Origin: JAIYDQ01 sp034408855
Lineage (GTDB): Bacteria; Planctomycetota; Planctomycetia; Pirellulales; Pirellulaceae
Reading direction: 5' to 3'
Assembly (NCBI GenBank): GCA_034408855.1
Contig: JAWXCK010000131.1
Coordinates: 1-39,145 of the forward strand
Length of the DNA: 39,145 nucleotides
The position numbers and the translations under genes are program-made. The notes beneath the pieces are model-generated. The model was given only the letters and a program-made list of their open reading frames with translations, ran no database searches and was not told where the DNA came from. The first letter of the stretch is position 1. Each line of letters begins with the position of its first letter. This document shows, piece after piece, positions 17,001-25,274 of the stretch.

Positions 17001-17427
17001 GTCCTTCGACCGAGCCAGGAAAGGGAAGCCCCATTTCTATCCATTTCGTCAGGATCGCAACATTATCTTCTGATATTCGACCATCGGGTGGCATTTCCAA
17101 AGACTCATAGCGAACCGCTTCGATGAGCAAACTCTCTTTGGGCTTACCGACGACAACTGCCGCACCTGATTCGCCACCTTCCAGAATTGAGTTTTTCGAA
17201 TCGAGTCTCAATCCACCTTTGACTTCTTCTGGTCCGTGACAACGAAAACAATGCTCGGCAAGCAAAGGACGAACCTTGGCTTCGAAGAATTGAGTTTGCT
17301 CGGTAGAAAGTGCCGCGGATTTTTCTTCGGCAAATGCAACGCAACGCATCATCGCAACGGCAATCAACGCCATTGTGAAATACGAGGTCAGGAAATTGGT
17401 AGGAACTTTTATTGTCCGAGCAAACAT
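14065..17427 (-). CDS. Planctomycete cytochrome-type protein, DUF1549/DUF1553, with inserted LamG-like domain
   Basis: A 1120-aa secreted protein with a signal peptide (cleavage near AFA-EE, residue 33). The PSCyt1 domain (about 45-135) carries a heme-binding CFRCH at 60-64. DUF1549 (about 188-395) contains LLRRLALDLTGLPPS and a second CxxCH, CAKCH at 367-371, followed by HDHKFDPLLQKDYF. DUF1553 (about 565-835) starts RRTALAKWLTDPNNPLTARVMVNRLW. A LamG/concanavalin-like segment (about 880-1075, ending in IDDVRIS and VGYWRFE) is inserted before the last family motif, LCHAIFNSNEFLYVD. The DUF1501 gene follows after 7 bases. Such pairs are thought to act in extracytoplasmic oxidation or breakdown of polysaccharides, but the reaction is not established. 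Confidence 0.94.
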   Translation of the reverse strand: MFARTIKVPTNFLTSYFTMALIAVAMMRCVAFAEEKSAALSTEQTQFFEAKVRPLLAEHCFRCHGPEEVKGGLRLDSKNSILEGGESGAAVVVGKPKESLLIEAVRYESLEMPPDGRISEDNVAILTKWIEMGLPFPGSVEGPSIREIRDRFSDEDRTWWALQPVSKPKLPEITALPGLPVEQWKKNPIDSFIFKKMALEGFTPADEADRVSLLRRLALDLTGLPPSSDQVRKFVEDSSPDAYERMVDELLDSPRYGERWARHWLDLVRYADSDGYRIDNYRPNSWRYRDYVIDAFNNDKPYDRFVQEQLAGDELFPEDAQAQIATGFMRHWIYEYNNRDVKTQWYTILNDVTDTTSDVFLGLGLQCAKCHDHKFDPLLQKDYFRLRAFFEPIISREFIVASQEEQQSYAEKLKAWETATTDLRDQIEAIEAKYRSQASKDAIIKFPTDIQAILTKPEVEQTPYERQIYEIAYRQVDYEYARLETKLKGDDKETVIALRKTLSAFDDQKPDPLPTALTVEDVGAEAPPTLIPKRAKQSIAPGAPTLFNASDMSIETVAGKATTQRRTALAKWLTDPNNPLTARVMVNRLWQYHFGRGLAANASDFGKLGGPPSHPELLDWLSATFVEDGWSLKRLHRLMVTSATYRQSTKHPRFDDFQARDPANQFYWRGDTRRLDAEQIRDSILLVSGQLKQAEVIESTLEKKADNGLPDLERLRSQRIVGGEGVLTSIPRRSIFTRVMRNARDPLLDIFDLPQFFSSESSRNTTTTPVQSLMLINSPEMLRYASTFAERVWKEADQTTARIQQVYQRAYSRMPTAGEQIAAIQFLKEHEQQLAGQIHHESVVETAKRETGQIPYRDGQAILVSKDKESVAGPMRIPDDRRLDLNRWSIETYFQIRSIDAAASVRTAVSKWSGKSGESGWTFGVTGKGSRRKPQTLVVVMWGKKRDGTFGEAAVFSDQYVELNKPYFAAASIEPATVEKPGIVTFHLKDLSNDDDPMSSLKVEHDIVGGLENDQPLTIGACSATNRAVFDGLIDDVRISSNVVPVSRLLLTAESVAESTVGYWRFEAEPGVMRDSSSNQLNIQNSSETKTKKKPQDFAFTAFVDLCHAIFNSNEFLYVD

Positions 17428-17655
17428 GAAGTAAGCGTTCCGATTGGGAACTTTTGTTGTAGCATTCGAAGCAAACAGGTGTGATATGTTAGCAGCGCGA
17501 CGCGAGCGGATTGTGGTGTACTAAGTCAACAGCCAGCTTGAACTGTACCGCTGTGCTTTGCCTTTAGGTGATTGTAGCCGAAAGAACGACATAAGCCAAA
17601 ATATCGTCGCTCGCATTCACACAATTATTCTGGACGGTCGAATATCTGCCGACAA

Positions 17656-19005
17656 TCAACCGAAAAGGTAAGCCTGAGCCAGGAATACAAAAACGCCAGC
17701 AAAATAGCCTAGCAAGGCCCACGGGCCGATTTTTCTCGCATACCACATGAAATCGATATGTTCGAGCCCCATCGCCGCGACGCCAGCCGCCGAACCGATG
17801 ATCAAGCAGCTTCCACCCGTGCCAGCGCAGTAAGCTAACATCATCCAAAAAGGATCGTTCTCGGGCATTGTGTACATTTCGATACCCGCAGCCACGAGCG
17901 GCACGTTGTCGACGACTGCGGATACTAAACCGATGATGATCGCCACAACCGAATCGTTACCAATCGAAGTGCTGAGCCATTTTGCTAGGTTGCCAAGTAT
18001 TCCGGTTGCCCCCAAAGCCCCTACTGCCAGCAAGATTCCTAAGAAGAAAAGGATGCTGGACATGTCGACCCGTTTCAACGCCGCTAAAACTCCTGTACTC
18101 GTCCGCGTCTTTTCGTCCATAGTATGGCTTACCAATTCCGAAACAATCCAAAGCACGCTCAGTGCAAGCATCATCCCGAAAAACGGTGGAAGGTGCGTCG
18201 TTGCTTTGAAGACTGGTACGCTTAACAACCCAGCAAGCCCGAGTGCCAAGAAGAGCATCTGATGCCACAGTTCGATATTCTTTTCACCACTATGCCGCGT
18301 TGACTTTATGGCCGGTGGCAAATCGCCCTTCATATACCTTGATAGCACAAGCAGCGGCACCAAAAGACATGCCACACTGCACAAAAACAGTTGCTGCATC
18401 ACTTCGACGGTTCCGATCTTTTGCTTAATCCAGAGCATTGTCGTCGTTACGTCGCCGATGACAGTCCAGGCACCGCCCGCGTTGGCTGCGATCACCACCA
18501 TACCGACGTATAGTTTTCGAAGTTCTCTTTCATGGACCAGCTTTCGGAGAAGTGAAACCATCACGATGGTCGTTGTCAAATTGTCTAAAACCGCAGATAA
18601 GAAGAAAGTGAGCCACGAAACGATCCACAGCAAAGTTGTTTGCTTCTTTGCGGTAATCCGGTCGGTAACAATGGCGAACCCTTCATGGGCGTCGACCAGT
18701 TCAACAATCGTCATCGCGCCCATGAGGAAGAACAAGATCTGGGCAATTTCGGCAATGGCATGCACCAATTGACCATCCAACAAATACTCGCGATTCAAAT
18801 GTTCGGCATGTTCGCCATCCATCTTTGCCGAAAACCAACTCGGAACGCTCTCGGTAGGCATCAATTGATCCGCATCGAGTGCATACAGCGTCCAGCAAAC
18901 AACGCCGATAAACAGTGCCGACGCCGCTTTGTTGATATGGATCGGATGCTCTAACGCAATTGCCAGATAGCCAAGTACAAAAACAACAATGATCGCAGTT
19001 AGCAT
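17656..19005 (-). CDS. nhaD: Na+/H+ antiporter, NhaD family
   Basis: A 449-aa polytopic inner-membrane protein of the NhaD family in the ion-transporter superfamily, exchanging cytoplasmic sodium (or lithium) for protons. About 11-13 hydrophobic segments are visible from residue 1 (MLTAIIVVFVLGYLAIAL) to the end. Family signatures include ILFFLMGAMTIVELVDAHEGF, WLTFFLSAVLDNLTTTIVMV and AANAGGAWTVIGDVTTTMLW, with a matching second half containing LGILLAVGALGATGILG, SAVVDNVPLVAAGIEMY and AYCAGTGGSCLIIGSAAGVAAMG. Aspartates in LDNLTT and VDNVPL are the likely ion-binding positions. There is no Shine-Dalgarno at the chosen ATG. It stands alone between the polysaccharide-type genes, fitting a marine or salty habitat. 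Confidence 0.93.
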   Translation of the reverse strand: MLTAIIVVFVLGYLAIALEHPIHINKAASALFIGVVCWTLYALDADQLMPTESVPSWFSAKMDGEHAEHLNREYLLDGQLVHAIAEIAQILFFLMGAMTIVELVDAHEGFAIVTDRITAKKQTTLLWIVSWLTFFLSAVLDNLTTTIVMVSLLRKLVHERELRKLYVGMVVIAANAGGAWTVIGDVTTTMLWIKQKIGTVEVMQQLFLCSVACLLVPLLVLSRYMKGDLPPAIKSTRHSGEKNIELWHQMLFLALGLAGLLSVPVFKATTHLPPFFGMMLALSVLWIVSELVSHTMDEKTRTSTGVLAALKRVDMSSILFFLGILLAVGALGATGILGNLAKWLSTSIGNDSVVAIIIGLVSAVVDNVPLVAAGIEMYTMPENDPFWMMLAYCAGTGGSCLIIGSAAGVAAMGLEHIDFMWYARKIGPWALLGYFAGVFVFLAQAYLFG

Positions 19006-19214
19006 GGTAAGTTAGCCATCATAGGAATGAAGTACAGCGACAGCAGAGCCGAGTCTTATCGGACGGAAGTCAAAACCGCTATAACGTACAACGGATTCCT
19101 GTCGAGTGCTACCTGCCAACACGATTGCAGGCGGCTTCTTCGGAGTTGAGGATAAAGAGTCGATTTTCAACAATCGATATCGTATCAAAAATCGGCAGAC
19201 GTAGGAGTTGCCGC

Positions 19215-20507
19215 TCACTCCTTTGGCTTTGGACCGATACAGTAGAGATGCTTGTCTGATCGGATAAAAAAATTGCCGCGCGAGACGGCCATGGTCGCTT
19301 TGCACGTCTCGCCGAGCAAGTTTCGACCGATCTCTTTGTACTCGGCACTTGGTTCAAAAATAATCGACTCGCCTTCCAATTCGGTCAAGAGATAGACCTT
19401 TCCATCGGCGTATACCGGCGACGAGGTATGCTTGCCGCGAACGCGCTCTTTCCAAACTTCTTGGCCGGTCGCAGCATCGAGACACGTCAAAACACCGGCG
19501 TCGGTAACGGCGAAAAGGTACGGTGCGACGTAAAGCAACGATGCGATCGACGGAACGCCTTGATTCTGCTCCCAGGCGATGTGCGTATCGGTAACCGTTC
19601 CTGAGCCACCCAATCGAACTGCGCGAATCGTTGGCTTTTCAAAGCCTGAACAACAGTAAATGAAATCTTTCCCCTTTACAATCGACGGCGTCACGCCTTC
19701 GCCCTGGCTAAAAACCGTCCAGACTAACTCGCCATTGTCGACGCGATGGCCCTGAATGACGTCGCCCGCCGCGCTTACCAACTGAGGCATCCCATTAATC
19801 TCAAGGACCATCGGCGTCACATGAGCCAATCGCGACGATCCGCGCTTTCCTCGCCATTGAACGGCACCGGTTTTTTTATCAAGTGCCATCACGACTGCTC
19901 CATCCCACCCTTTTTTGAAACCGATTAAGTTATCTTCTCCGTCGCTGCTCCCGTCGAACGGCATGATCAGCATATCACCATGCAGAATAGGCGACGCGCC
20001 CAAACCATGTTGGCTGTAAAACTTGATTTCTTTATTTGTCCATTGAAGTTCGCCTTGGACCGATAACGCTGCAATTCCGCCCGACCCGAATACCGCAAAG
20101 ACTTGTTCTCCATCGGTAACCGGTGTAGGTGTCGCATAGGAATTGTCTTTGCGTTTGTGACGTGTTTCTTGCTTGAAAACTTTTTTGTTCCATTCGATAG
20201 CTCCAGAAACGCGATTCACGCAAATAACGTGGCACGACGTTCCTTCTTCGGTGGTAGCGGTCACAAAGATCCGATTTCCCCAGACAACCGGCGACGACCA
20301 ACCTTCGCCGGGAACGGCTGTCTTCCATGCGATATTTTCGGTATCGCTCCAAGTTAGAGGTAACTGTTTTTCACTTGATATGCCTTGTCCAGTCGGACCG
20401 CGAAAGCGCGGCCATTCTTCGGCTTGGATAAAACAAGGAAGTAGGCAATAAAACGTGAACGCAGCGATGGTAATTGAAAATCGGGTCGGCGCGGCAGGTA
20501 AATACAT
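19215..20507 (-). CDS. Secreted PQQ-type beta-propeller protein
   Basis: From the chosen ATG (20507) the 430-aa product has a signal peptide (TIAAFTFYCLLPCFIQAEE) and then an eight-bladed-type PQQ/BamB-like propeller. Repeats are visible as WPRFRGPTGQGISSEKQLP, NIAWKTAVPGEGWSSPVVWGNRIFV, VNRVSGAIEWNKKVF, ALDKKTGAVQWRGKRG and CLDAATGQEVWKERV. Planctomycetes carry many such proteins, and most lack proof that they bind PQQ; the usual annotation is 'PQQ-binding-like'. GAGAAAG lies about 12 bases before this ATG; a 48-residue N-terminal extension beginning at 20651 has no family-like content and overlaps the neighbouring sulfatase's 3' end. It follows that sulfatase with 100 bp between them. A periplasmic oxidoreductase or scaffold role is possible. 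Confidence 0.88.
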   Translation of the reverse strand: MYLPAAPTRFSITIAAFTFYCLLPCFIQAEEWPRFRGPTGQGISSEKQLPLTWSDTENIAWKTAVPGEGWSSPVVWGNRIFVTATTEEGTSCHVICVNRVSGAIEWNKKVFKQETRHKRKDNSYATPTPVTDGEQVFAVFGSGGIAALSVQGELQWTNKEIKFYSQHGLGASPILHGDMLIMPFDGSSDGEDNLIGFKKGWDGAVVMALDKKTGAVQWRGKRGSSRLAHVTPMVLEINGMPQLVSAAGDVIQGHRVDNGELVWTVFSQGEGVTPSIVKGKDFIYCCSGFEKPTIRAVRLGGSGTVTDTHIAWEQNQGVPSIASLLYVAPYLFAVTDAGVLTCLDAATGQEVWKERVRGKHTSSPVYADGKVYLLTELEGESIIFEPSAEYKEIGRNLLGETCKATMAVSRGNFFIRSDKHLYCIGPKPKE

Positions 20508-20607
20508 TTTCGAGTGCTTTCTCATTGGTCGTTGTGGACGATGCGGTTTAAAAAATTGTAACCGTTCACGCCTCGAAACAGAAAGCGTGTGCACGGAGCG
20601 AAATATG

Positions 20608-22053
20608 TTACTTGGCAAAGAAAAGATGTTTACCATCTTTAGCGGCAGCATGCGCTTCGTGTGTGTCCTGTGCGATTCCTGGATCGCTTTGCGAAGCGAG
20701 CCATCGATCGAGTTCTGCGCTCAGCGTGGCTTTGATTTCGGCATGCTGTGAATCGATAGCTAGATTGTTCATTTCATAGGCATCGATGGCGGTGTGATAC
20801 AATTCTTCGGCAGGGCGGCTCATGTAGCGTTTGACAAGTCGATAGGTGTCTGGATTATTCCATGCTTCCCCAATCCAAGTTGGCCAATACGGGTTATTCA
20901 ATGCACCCCCACCTTGAATACTCATCAGATGCTTCTCGATATAGATCTCGTTGGGAGTGAGGTTGCGAATGTATCGCCATTGGCCATCGCTAACCGTTCG
21001 AATCGGATAAGCCGGTCCTTCAGGGATATTGTTATGAGCTCCATAAACATACGATCGATGCCCTTCATTTTTTCCATGAAGTACTTCGGTGAAACTTATG
21101 CCATCGATGCCTTGCTTTACTGCATTCTTCCGATCGTCGGCCAGTTCGAGCAACGTCGGAACAAGGTCGGCATACTGCACTAAGGCATCCGTTCGCTTGC
21201 CGACCGGTACATGTCCTGGCCAACGAGCGACGAGGGCGGTGTGCAATCCAGTGTCCCACGACGTCCATTTGCAACCAGGGAATTGTGAGCCTTGCTCTGA
21301 TGTGAAAAACACCAGGGTGTTTTGTTCCGCCCCCGATTCCTTCAGCGTTGCTAAAAGCTCACCAACTTGATTGTCCATGTAAGTGATCTCGGCAAGGTAC
21401 GCCGAGAAATCTTCGCGAGTCTTAGGCGTATCGGCGATGTTTGGCGGGAGCTCGACTGCCTTGGGTGGATACCGACTAGCATCCCCCATGACCCAGGGAA
21501 CATGCGGTTCGACGAGGGCTACGACCAAGCAAAACGGATCCGATGAACTTCGCGACATAAACTCGCCAACTTCCGACTTTTGGTGTTTTTGCGTCGGATT
21601 GCGAACGCTGTTCAGATCGTATCCTTGGACATATTCAAACGGGAAAGATTCTTCCGGTAATACATGGACCTTACCAGCGATCCCAACTCGATAACCCAAC
21701 GGCTTAAGAAGCTGTGGTAAGCTTTGAGTACCGGGCCGACAGGCGGAATGATTCCATGCACATCCATTTCGCATCGGATATTGCCCAGTGAACAACTCGG
21801 CGCGACAAGGCTGGCACATCGCAGAACTAAGGTAAGCGCGATTGAACGTTAAGCCCTCGCTGGCGAGCTCATCAATGTTCGGAGTTTTCGCGTTCTTGCC
21901 GCCATAGATCGGCAGGTCGTTATGGGTGCAATCGTCGGCCATGATAATCAAGACATTCGGCTTGTCAGCCGCCTGCAATGAGGTAGTTGGCCATTCATTC
22001 TCCGAAAAAAGAAGCATCAAAAAAAGTGTGAATAGAATTCGATATTTTCGCAT
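20608..22053 (-). CDS. Sulfatase (Cys-type, formylglycine-dependent)
   Basis: Hydrolyses sulfate esters, or N-sulfate, from a glycan outside the cytoplasm. From the ATG at 22053 (481 aa) it has a signal peptide (YRILFTLFLMLLFSENEWPTTSLQAADKP). It continues with the metal-binding PNVLIIMADDCTHND, the formylglycine motif MCQPCRAELFTG (C-x-P-x-R), GIAGKVHVLPE and VEPHVPW. The second metal site region reads FFTSEQGSQFPGCKWTSWDTGL. The SEQG-type motif in place of the common SDHG is a pattern I associate with N-sulfoglucosamine-sulfohydrolase-like subfamilies of planctomycetes and Bacteroidetes; the substrate cannot be fixed from sequence alone. The PQQ-propeller gene follows. A formylglycine-generating enzyme must be encoded elsewhere. 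Confidence 0.93.
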   Translation of the reverse strand: MRKYRILFTLFLMLLFSENEWPTTSLQAADKPNVLIIMADDCTHNDLPIYGGKNAKTPNIDELASEGLTFNRAYLSSAMCQPCRAELFTGQYPMRNGCAWNHSACRPGTQSLPQLLKPLGYRVGIAGKVHVLPEESFPFEYVQGYDLNSVRNPTQKHQKSEVGEFMSRSSSDPFCLVVALVEPHVPWVMGDASRYPPKAVELPPNIADTPKTREDFSAYLAEITYMDNQVGELLATLKESGAEQNTLVFFTSEQGSQFPGCKWTSWDTGLHTALVARWPGHVPVGKRTDALVQYADLVPTLLELADDRKNAVKQGIDGISFTEVLHGKNEGHRSYVYGAHNNIPEGPAYPIRTVSDGQWRYIRNLTPNEIYIEKHLMSIQGGGALNNPYWPTWIGEAWNNPDTYRLVKRYMSRPAEELYHTAIDAYEMNNLAIDSQHAEIKATLSAELDRWLASQSDPGIAQDTHEAHAAAKDGKHLFFAK

Positions 22054-22371
22054 AGAGTTTGTTCCAGCACCTTTTCGACGCGGTTCTTCTGTCATGAAAA
22101 ATACGTCGTCAATCAAAATCGACGAGAAAAATAGGTGGGCAAGGACAGGAATGAATTGCCGATGATTGTACACGATGGCATGCCTGCGGACGAGGTTTGG
22201 GAACCAGATGGCAGATTTCAGCGAGCAGGGGCAAAAAATCGCGGTATTGAATCCGCCGCAATATATAATGGGTTTCGCGGAAATGATTGATCGAATTGCG
22301 TAGCGAAAGAAGAATCGCTAACTCGCATTGTTTAAACCACGATAGTTCGCGATGGGTAGGTAGAAGAAATT

Positions 22372-23871
22372 ATGATGGTTCGTCGGCTTTGCTATGAGAC
22401 GTTGGAAGAGCGCATGCTTTTTACGGGTGCCGACCCTACGGCTGAAGAACAGTGGATGCTTGAGTTAGTCAATCGTGCTCGGCTTGATCCATTTGGTGAA
22501 GTAGTTCGTAACGCCGATGTTGGCGATTTGAATCAGGGCTTACCACCCGGTTCAATAACATCGGTGCCCAAACAGCCAATCGCTTTCAACCTTAAACTTA
22601 TCGACGCCGCGAGGAGGCATAATCTATGGATGCTATCCAGCGGAATTTTTACGCACCAAGGAGAAAATGGGAGCAGCGAGTCCGATCGCGTCGCATCGGC
22701 GGGATATGCGCCTAGTGGTACATTTATTGTTGGCGAGAACCTGGCATTCAGCGGTGCGACAGGCACCTTGAATGTGCCTCTTTTAGTGCAGCGCGAGCAC
22801 GATGATTTATTCAAAGACCCTGCGCATCGACTGATCTTGATGGATTCAACGTTTGATGAAGTCGGTATCGCTGTTCATGTCGGAGCATTCCAAGGCTTCA
22901 ACGGCGTAATGACAACCCAGGATTACGCCACTCGCAGCAGTAAGCCATTTTTGACAGGCGTCGTATTCAATGATGCAGTCTCTGCCGATCGATTCTATAC
23001 AGTGGGTGAAGGTCTGGGGTCGATATCTGTCAGCACACGAAGACTTTCCGACGGCGTAATTTCTAGCGCAACAACCTTTGACTCAGGAGGCTATCAGATC
23101 GAACTTGATCCGGGTGAGTATGAAGTTCAATTCTCTGGCCCTGGGCTTTCAGGTGCCATTGCTGAGACGGTTAACGTCGAGAGCGAAAATATCAAGCTGG
23201 ATTTGAACACAACACTCATAGCCAAGCTATCGCTTTCAGTCGACACCACTTTTCTAAGAGAACCTGCCGGCACCGCAACGGCGGTTGTCAAGCGGGAATC
23301 GAGTGACATTTCTGCTCCGCTTCTGGTTACGTTGCGAAGCAATAGAACGACCGAAGCAGCTGTTCCCGCAACTGTCCTCATCGGTGCCAACCAAACGTCT
23401 GCTTCGTTTGCGATCACGGCGGTCGACGATTCAGTTATCGACCTAACCCAAAACAGCATGATAACCGCCAGTGCCCCTAACGCTCAACAAGCATCGATCG
23501 AAGTGCAAACGATCGATGATGATGGTCCGAGTCGATGGCAGAATCAGCGAAATTCTTCAGATGTCGACGATGATGGAAGCGTGGCACCGAATGACGTATT
23601 ACTATTGATTAATCGGCTCAAGCGATTCGGGACAGGTCTAGCACCTAACACGCCTCTCAATCCACCACGCTACTTTGACGTCAGTGGCGATTGGTTCATT
23701 GCCCCCGTCGATGTATTGCAGGTCATTAACACACTTAATCGACAAGGCAGAGGTTCAGGCGAGGGGGAATCGCAGCCTAACATGGATCAAGTCGCTGTCG
23801 ATTGGACTACTACGGACGAGGTTTGGGCACGAGTAGGTCATCGCCGGGCGTCCACCATTCGTCGATGGTAG
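22372..23871 (+). CDS. Secreted CAP (SCP)-domain protein with Calx-beta and dockerin-type repeats
   Basis: The 499-aa protein starts with a LEPR-like motif (RLCYETLEERMLF, residues 5-17), a feature of planctomycete secreted proteins. A CAP/SCP domain follows (about 25-190): ELVNRARLDPFGE, AARRHNLWMLSSGIFTH, ENLAFSG and HRLILMDSTFDEVGIAV. Next are a carboxypeptidase-regulatory-like beta domain (about 200-280) and a Calx-beta domain (about 285-385, ending in AVDDSVIDLTQ). Two dockerin-type calcium repeats close the protein: DVDDDGSVAPNDVLLLINRL and FDVSGDWFIAPVDVLQVINTL. The final ~20 residues overlap the 3' end of the convergent sulfatase gene by 62 bp. It sits between two sulfatase genes. It probably attaches to surface structures by its dockerin-like end; no cohesin is seen nearby. 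Confidence 0.9.
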   Translation: MMVRRLCYETLEERMLFTGADPTAEEQWMLELVNRARLDPFGEVVRNADVGDLNQGLPPGSITSVPKQPIAFNLKLIDAARRHNLWMLSSGIFTHQGENGSSESDRVASAGYAPSGTFIVGENLAFSGATGTLNVPLLVQREHDDLFKDPAHRLILMDSTFDEVGIAVHVGAFQGFNGVMTTQDYATRSSKPFLTGVVFNDAVSADRFYTVGEGLGSISVSTRRLSDGVISSATTFDSGGYQIELDPGEYEVQFSGPGLSGAIAETVNVESENIKLDLNTTLIAKLSLSVDTTFLREPAGTATAVVKRESSDISAPLLVTLRSNRTTEAAVPATVLIGANQTSASFAITAVDDSVIDLTQNSMITASAPNAQQASIEVQTIDDDGPSRWQNQRNSSDVDDDGSVAPNDVLLLINRLKRFGTGLAPNTPLNPPRYFDVSGDWFIAPVDVLQVINTLNRQGRGSGEGESQPNMDQVAVDWTTTDEVWARVGHRRASTIRRW

Positions 23872-25258
23872 ACTGCAATTCTTGAAGTGTCGCTGCATAT
23901 TGCGGCTGACCTGCCAAGTTATTCTTCTCTTCAAGGTCACGAGCAATATTGAAAAGCGCTGGTCCTTCTAGATAATTCTTCCACGCCGCTGGTCCTTGAT
24001 GGGAGTGCGGTACGATCAGTTTGAAATCGCCATTCCGAACCCATCGATACGCGATATCGTGAGAAGGATTGCCAAGTTGAGAGGCGTCGCCTGGATAGAT
24101 CTCTCCAAAGACCGGCCGATCATCGAGTTGCTTTTCGCCAATCGCTGCCGACCAAAGGCTTCGCCCAGGAAGCTTGGCGATCGCTTTTGGCTTTCCTATC
24201 GCTTCGAGCACCGTCGGTAGCAAGTCCACGCTGCTTACGAGTTGCGGTTGTACGCCGACTTGGGTATGCCCATCCCATCTCAATAAAATGGGGGTTCGCA
24301 AGCCATCTTCGAAAGGCGAATACTTGCTTTCGTGCGTGTGAACAAACTCGTCGGTTCGTTTGCTATCGCGCTGCCGACTTGGCGTCCAGCCATTGTCGCA
24401 AACAAAAACAAAAAGAGTTTGCGATGCTAATCCGCGGTTCTCGATCATCGAAACGAGTTCACCGACGGTTGCGTCGAATTGGCTGATCGAAGCTAGGTAT
24501 GGAAGGCGATGTTCCGCAATGTCTCGCTCACGGTACAAGTCAAAATATTTCCGCGGGGAATTGTGTGGTTGATGAGGCAGGTAGGGTGCATACCAGATAA
24601 AGAACGGTTGAGTCGGACTACCTCGATCGAGAAAATCAGCGATCGGCTGCATCGTCTCGCGACCGATCGCAAGTCCATGGTCGCCGTTGCCATGCGCCGC
24701 AATCGAGCCATCCTTGAGAATTCGCGTTACCCCTTCGTAAGGCAACTGCGGTGCCGGTTCAAACACCGTCATTCCATCGCTGAACCCGGCATTTGAATAG
24801 TGTCCTTCCCAAAATTTCCCCGTTTGGAACGACCTGTATCCCAACGCACCCAAGGTTCGAGGCAACGTTGGCTGCTGTCGAATCCATTCAAAGGCAACGC
24901 TCCGTGCAGCTTCGTATTCCGTTCGATTCTGCATGCGATTGAAACCCGCGTTGCCAGGCGGCGGGTGATTGTAGTGCAAGCCGCTTTGATGCGGATAACG
25001 TCCGGTCAGCAGGACAGCCAACGACGGACTACAAAGACTTGTTGGTACATAGCCGTTCACAAAAGCGGCGGACTGCGAAGCCAATCTATCGAGATTCGGT
25101 GTTAAAGCATCGTGGCTTCCCATGAACCCATAGTCTCGATAGGTCATGTCGTCGGCGATGATGTAGACGATATTCGGTAATGCCGCGTCGAGAAGATTGC
25201 AATCGCTCGCAATGAATTCGGACAGCATTATCAAACATCCTAGAATCGCGAGTCTCAT
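23810..25258 (-). CDS. Sulfatase with a non-canonical formylglycine motif
   Basis: A secreted sulfatase of 482 aa (start at the ATG 25258; signal peptide RLAILGCLIMLSEFIASD). The fold is clear: PNIVYIIADDMTYRDYGFMGS, TPNLDRLASQSAAF, the active-site segment, YRSFQTGKFWEGHY, PYLPHQPH, FVFVCDNGWTP and SPFEDGLRTPILLRWDGH. The active-site motif reads LCSPSLAVLLTGRYP. The cysteine, proline and TG are all present, but the arginine of C-x-P-x-R is leucine. Such CxPSL variants occur in some planctomycete sulfatases, as far as I recall; whether they are processed normally is uncertain. Only 16 bp separate it from the stop of the DinB-OsmC gene. Its tail overlaps the convergent CAP-domain gene. Confidence 0.9.
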   Translation of the reverse strand: MRLAILGCLIMLSEFIASDCNLLDAALPNIVYIIADDMTYRDYGFMGSHDALTPNLDRLASQSAAFVNGYVPTSLCSPSLAVLLTGRYPHQSGLHYNHPPPGNAGFNRMQNRTEYEAARSVAFEWIRQQPTLPRTLGALGYRSFQTGKFWEGHYSNAGFSDGMTVFEPAPQLPYEGVTRILKDGSIAAHGNGDHGLAIGRETMQPIADFLDRGSPTQPFFIWYAPYLPHQPHNSPRKYFDLYRERDIAEHRLPYLASISQFDATVGELVSMIENRGLASQTLFVFVCDNGWTPSRQRDSKRTDEFVHTHESKYSPFEDGLRTPILLRWDGHTQVGVQPQLVSSVDLLPTVLEAIGKPKAIAKLPGRSLWSAAIGEKQLDDRPVFGEIYPGDASQLGNPSHDIAYRWVRNGDFKLIVPHSHQGPAAWKNYLEGPALFNIARDLEEKNNLAGQPQYAATLQELQSTIDEWWTPGDDLLVPKPRP

Positions 25259-25274
25259 TGTCTTATCGCCATGA

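Noticed and set aside
22208..22303. 31-codon frame upstream of the CAP/dockerin gene
   Set aside because: It has no membrane segment, motif or convincing ribosome site and lies in a promoter region; too weak to call a gene.
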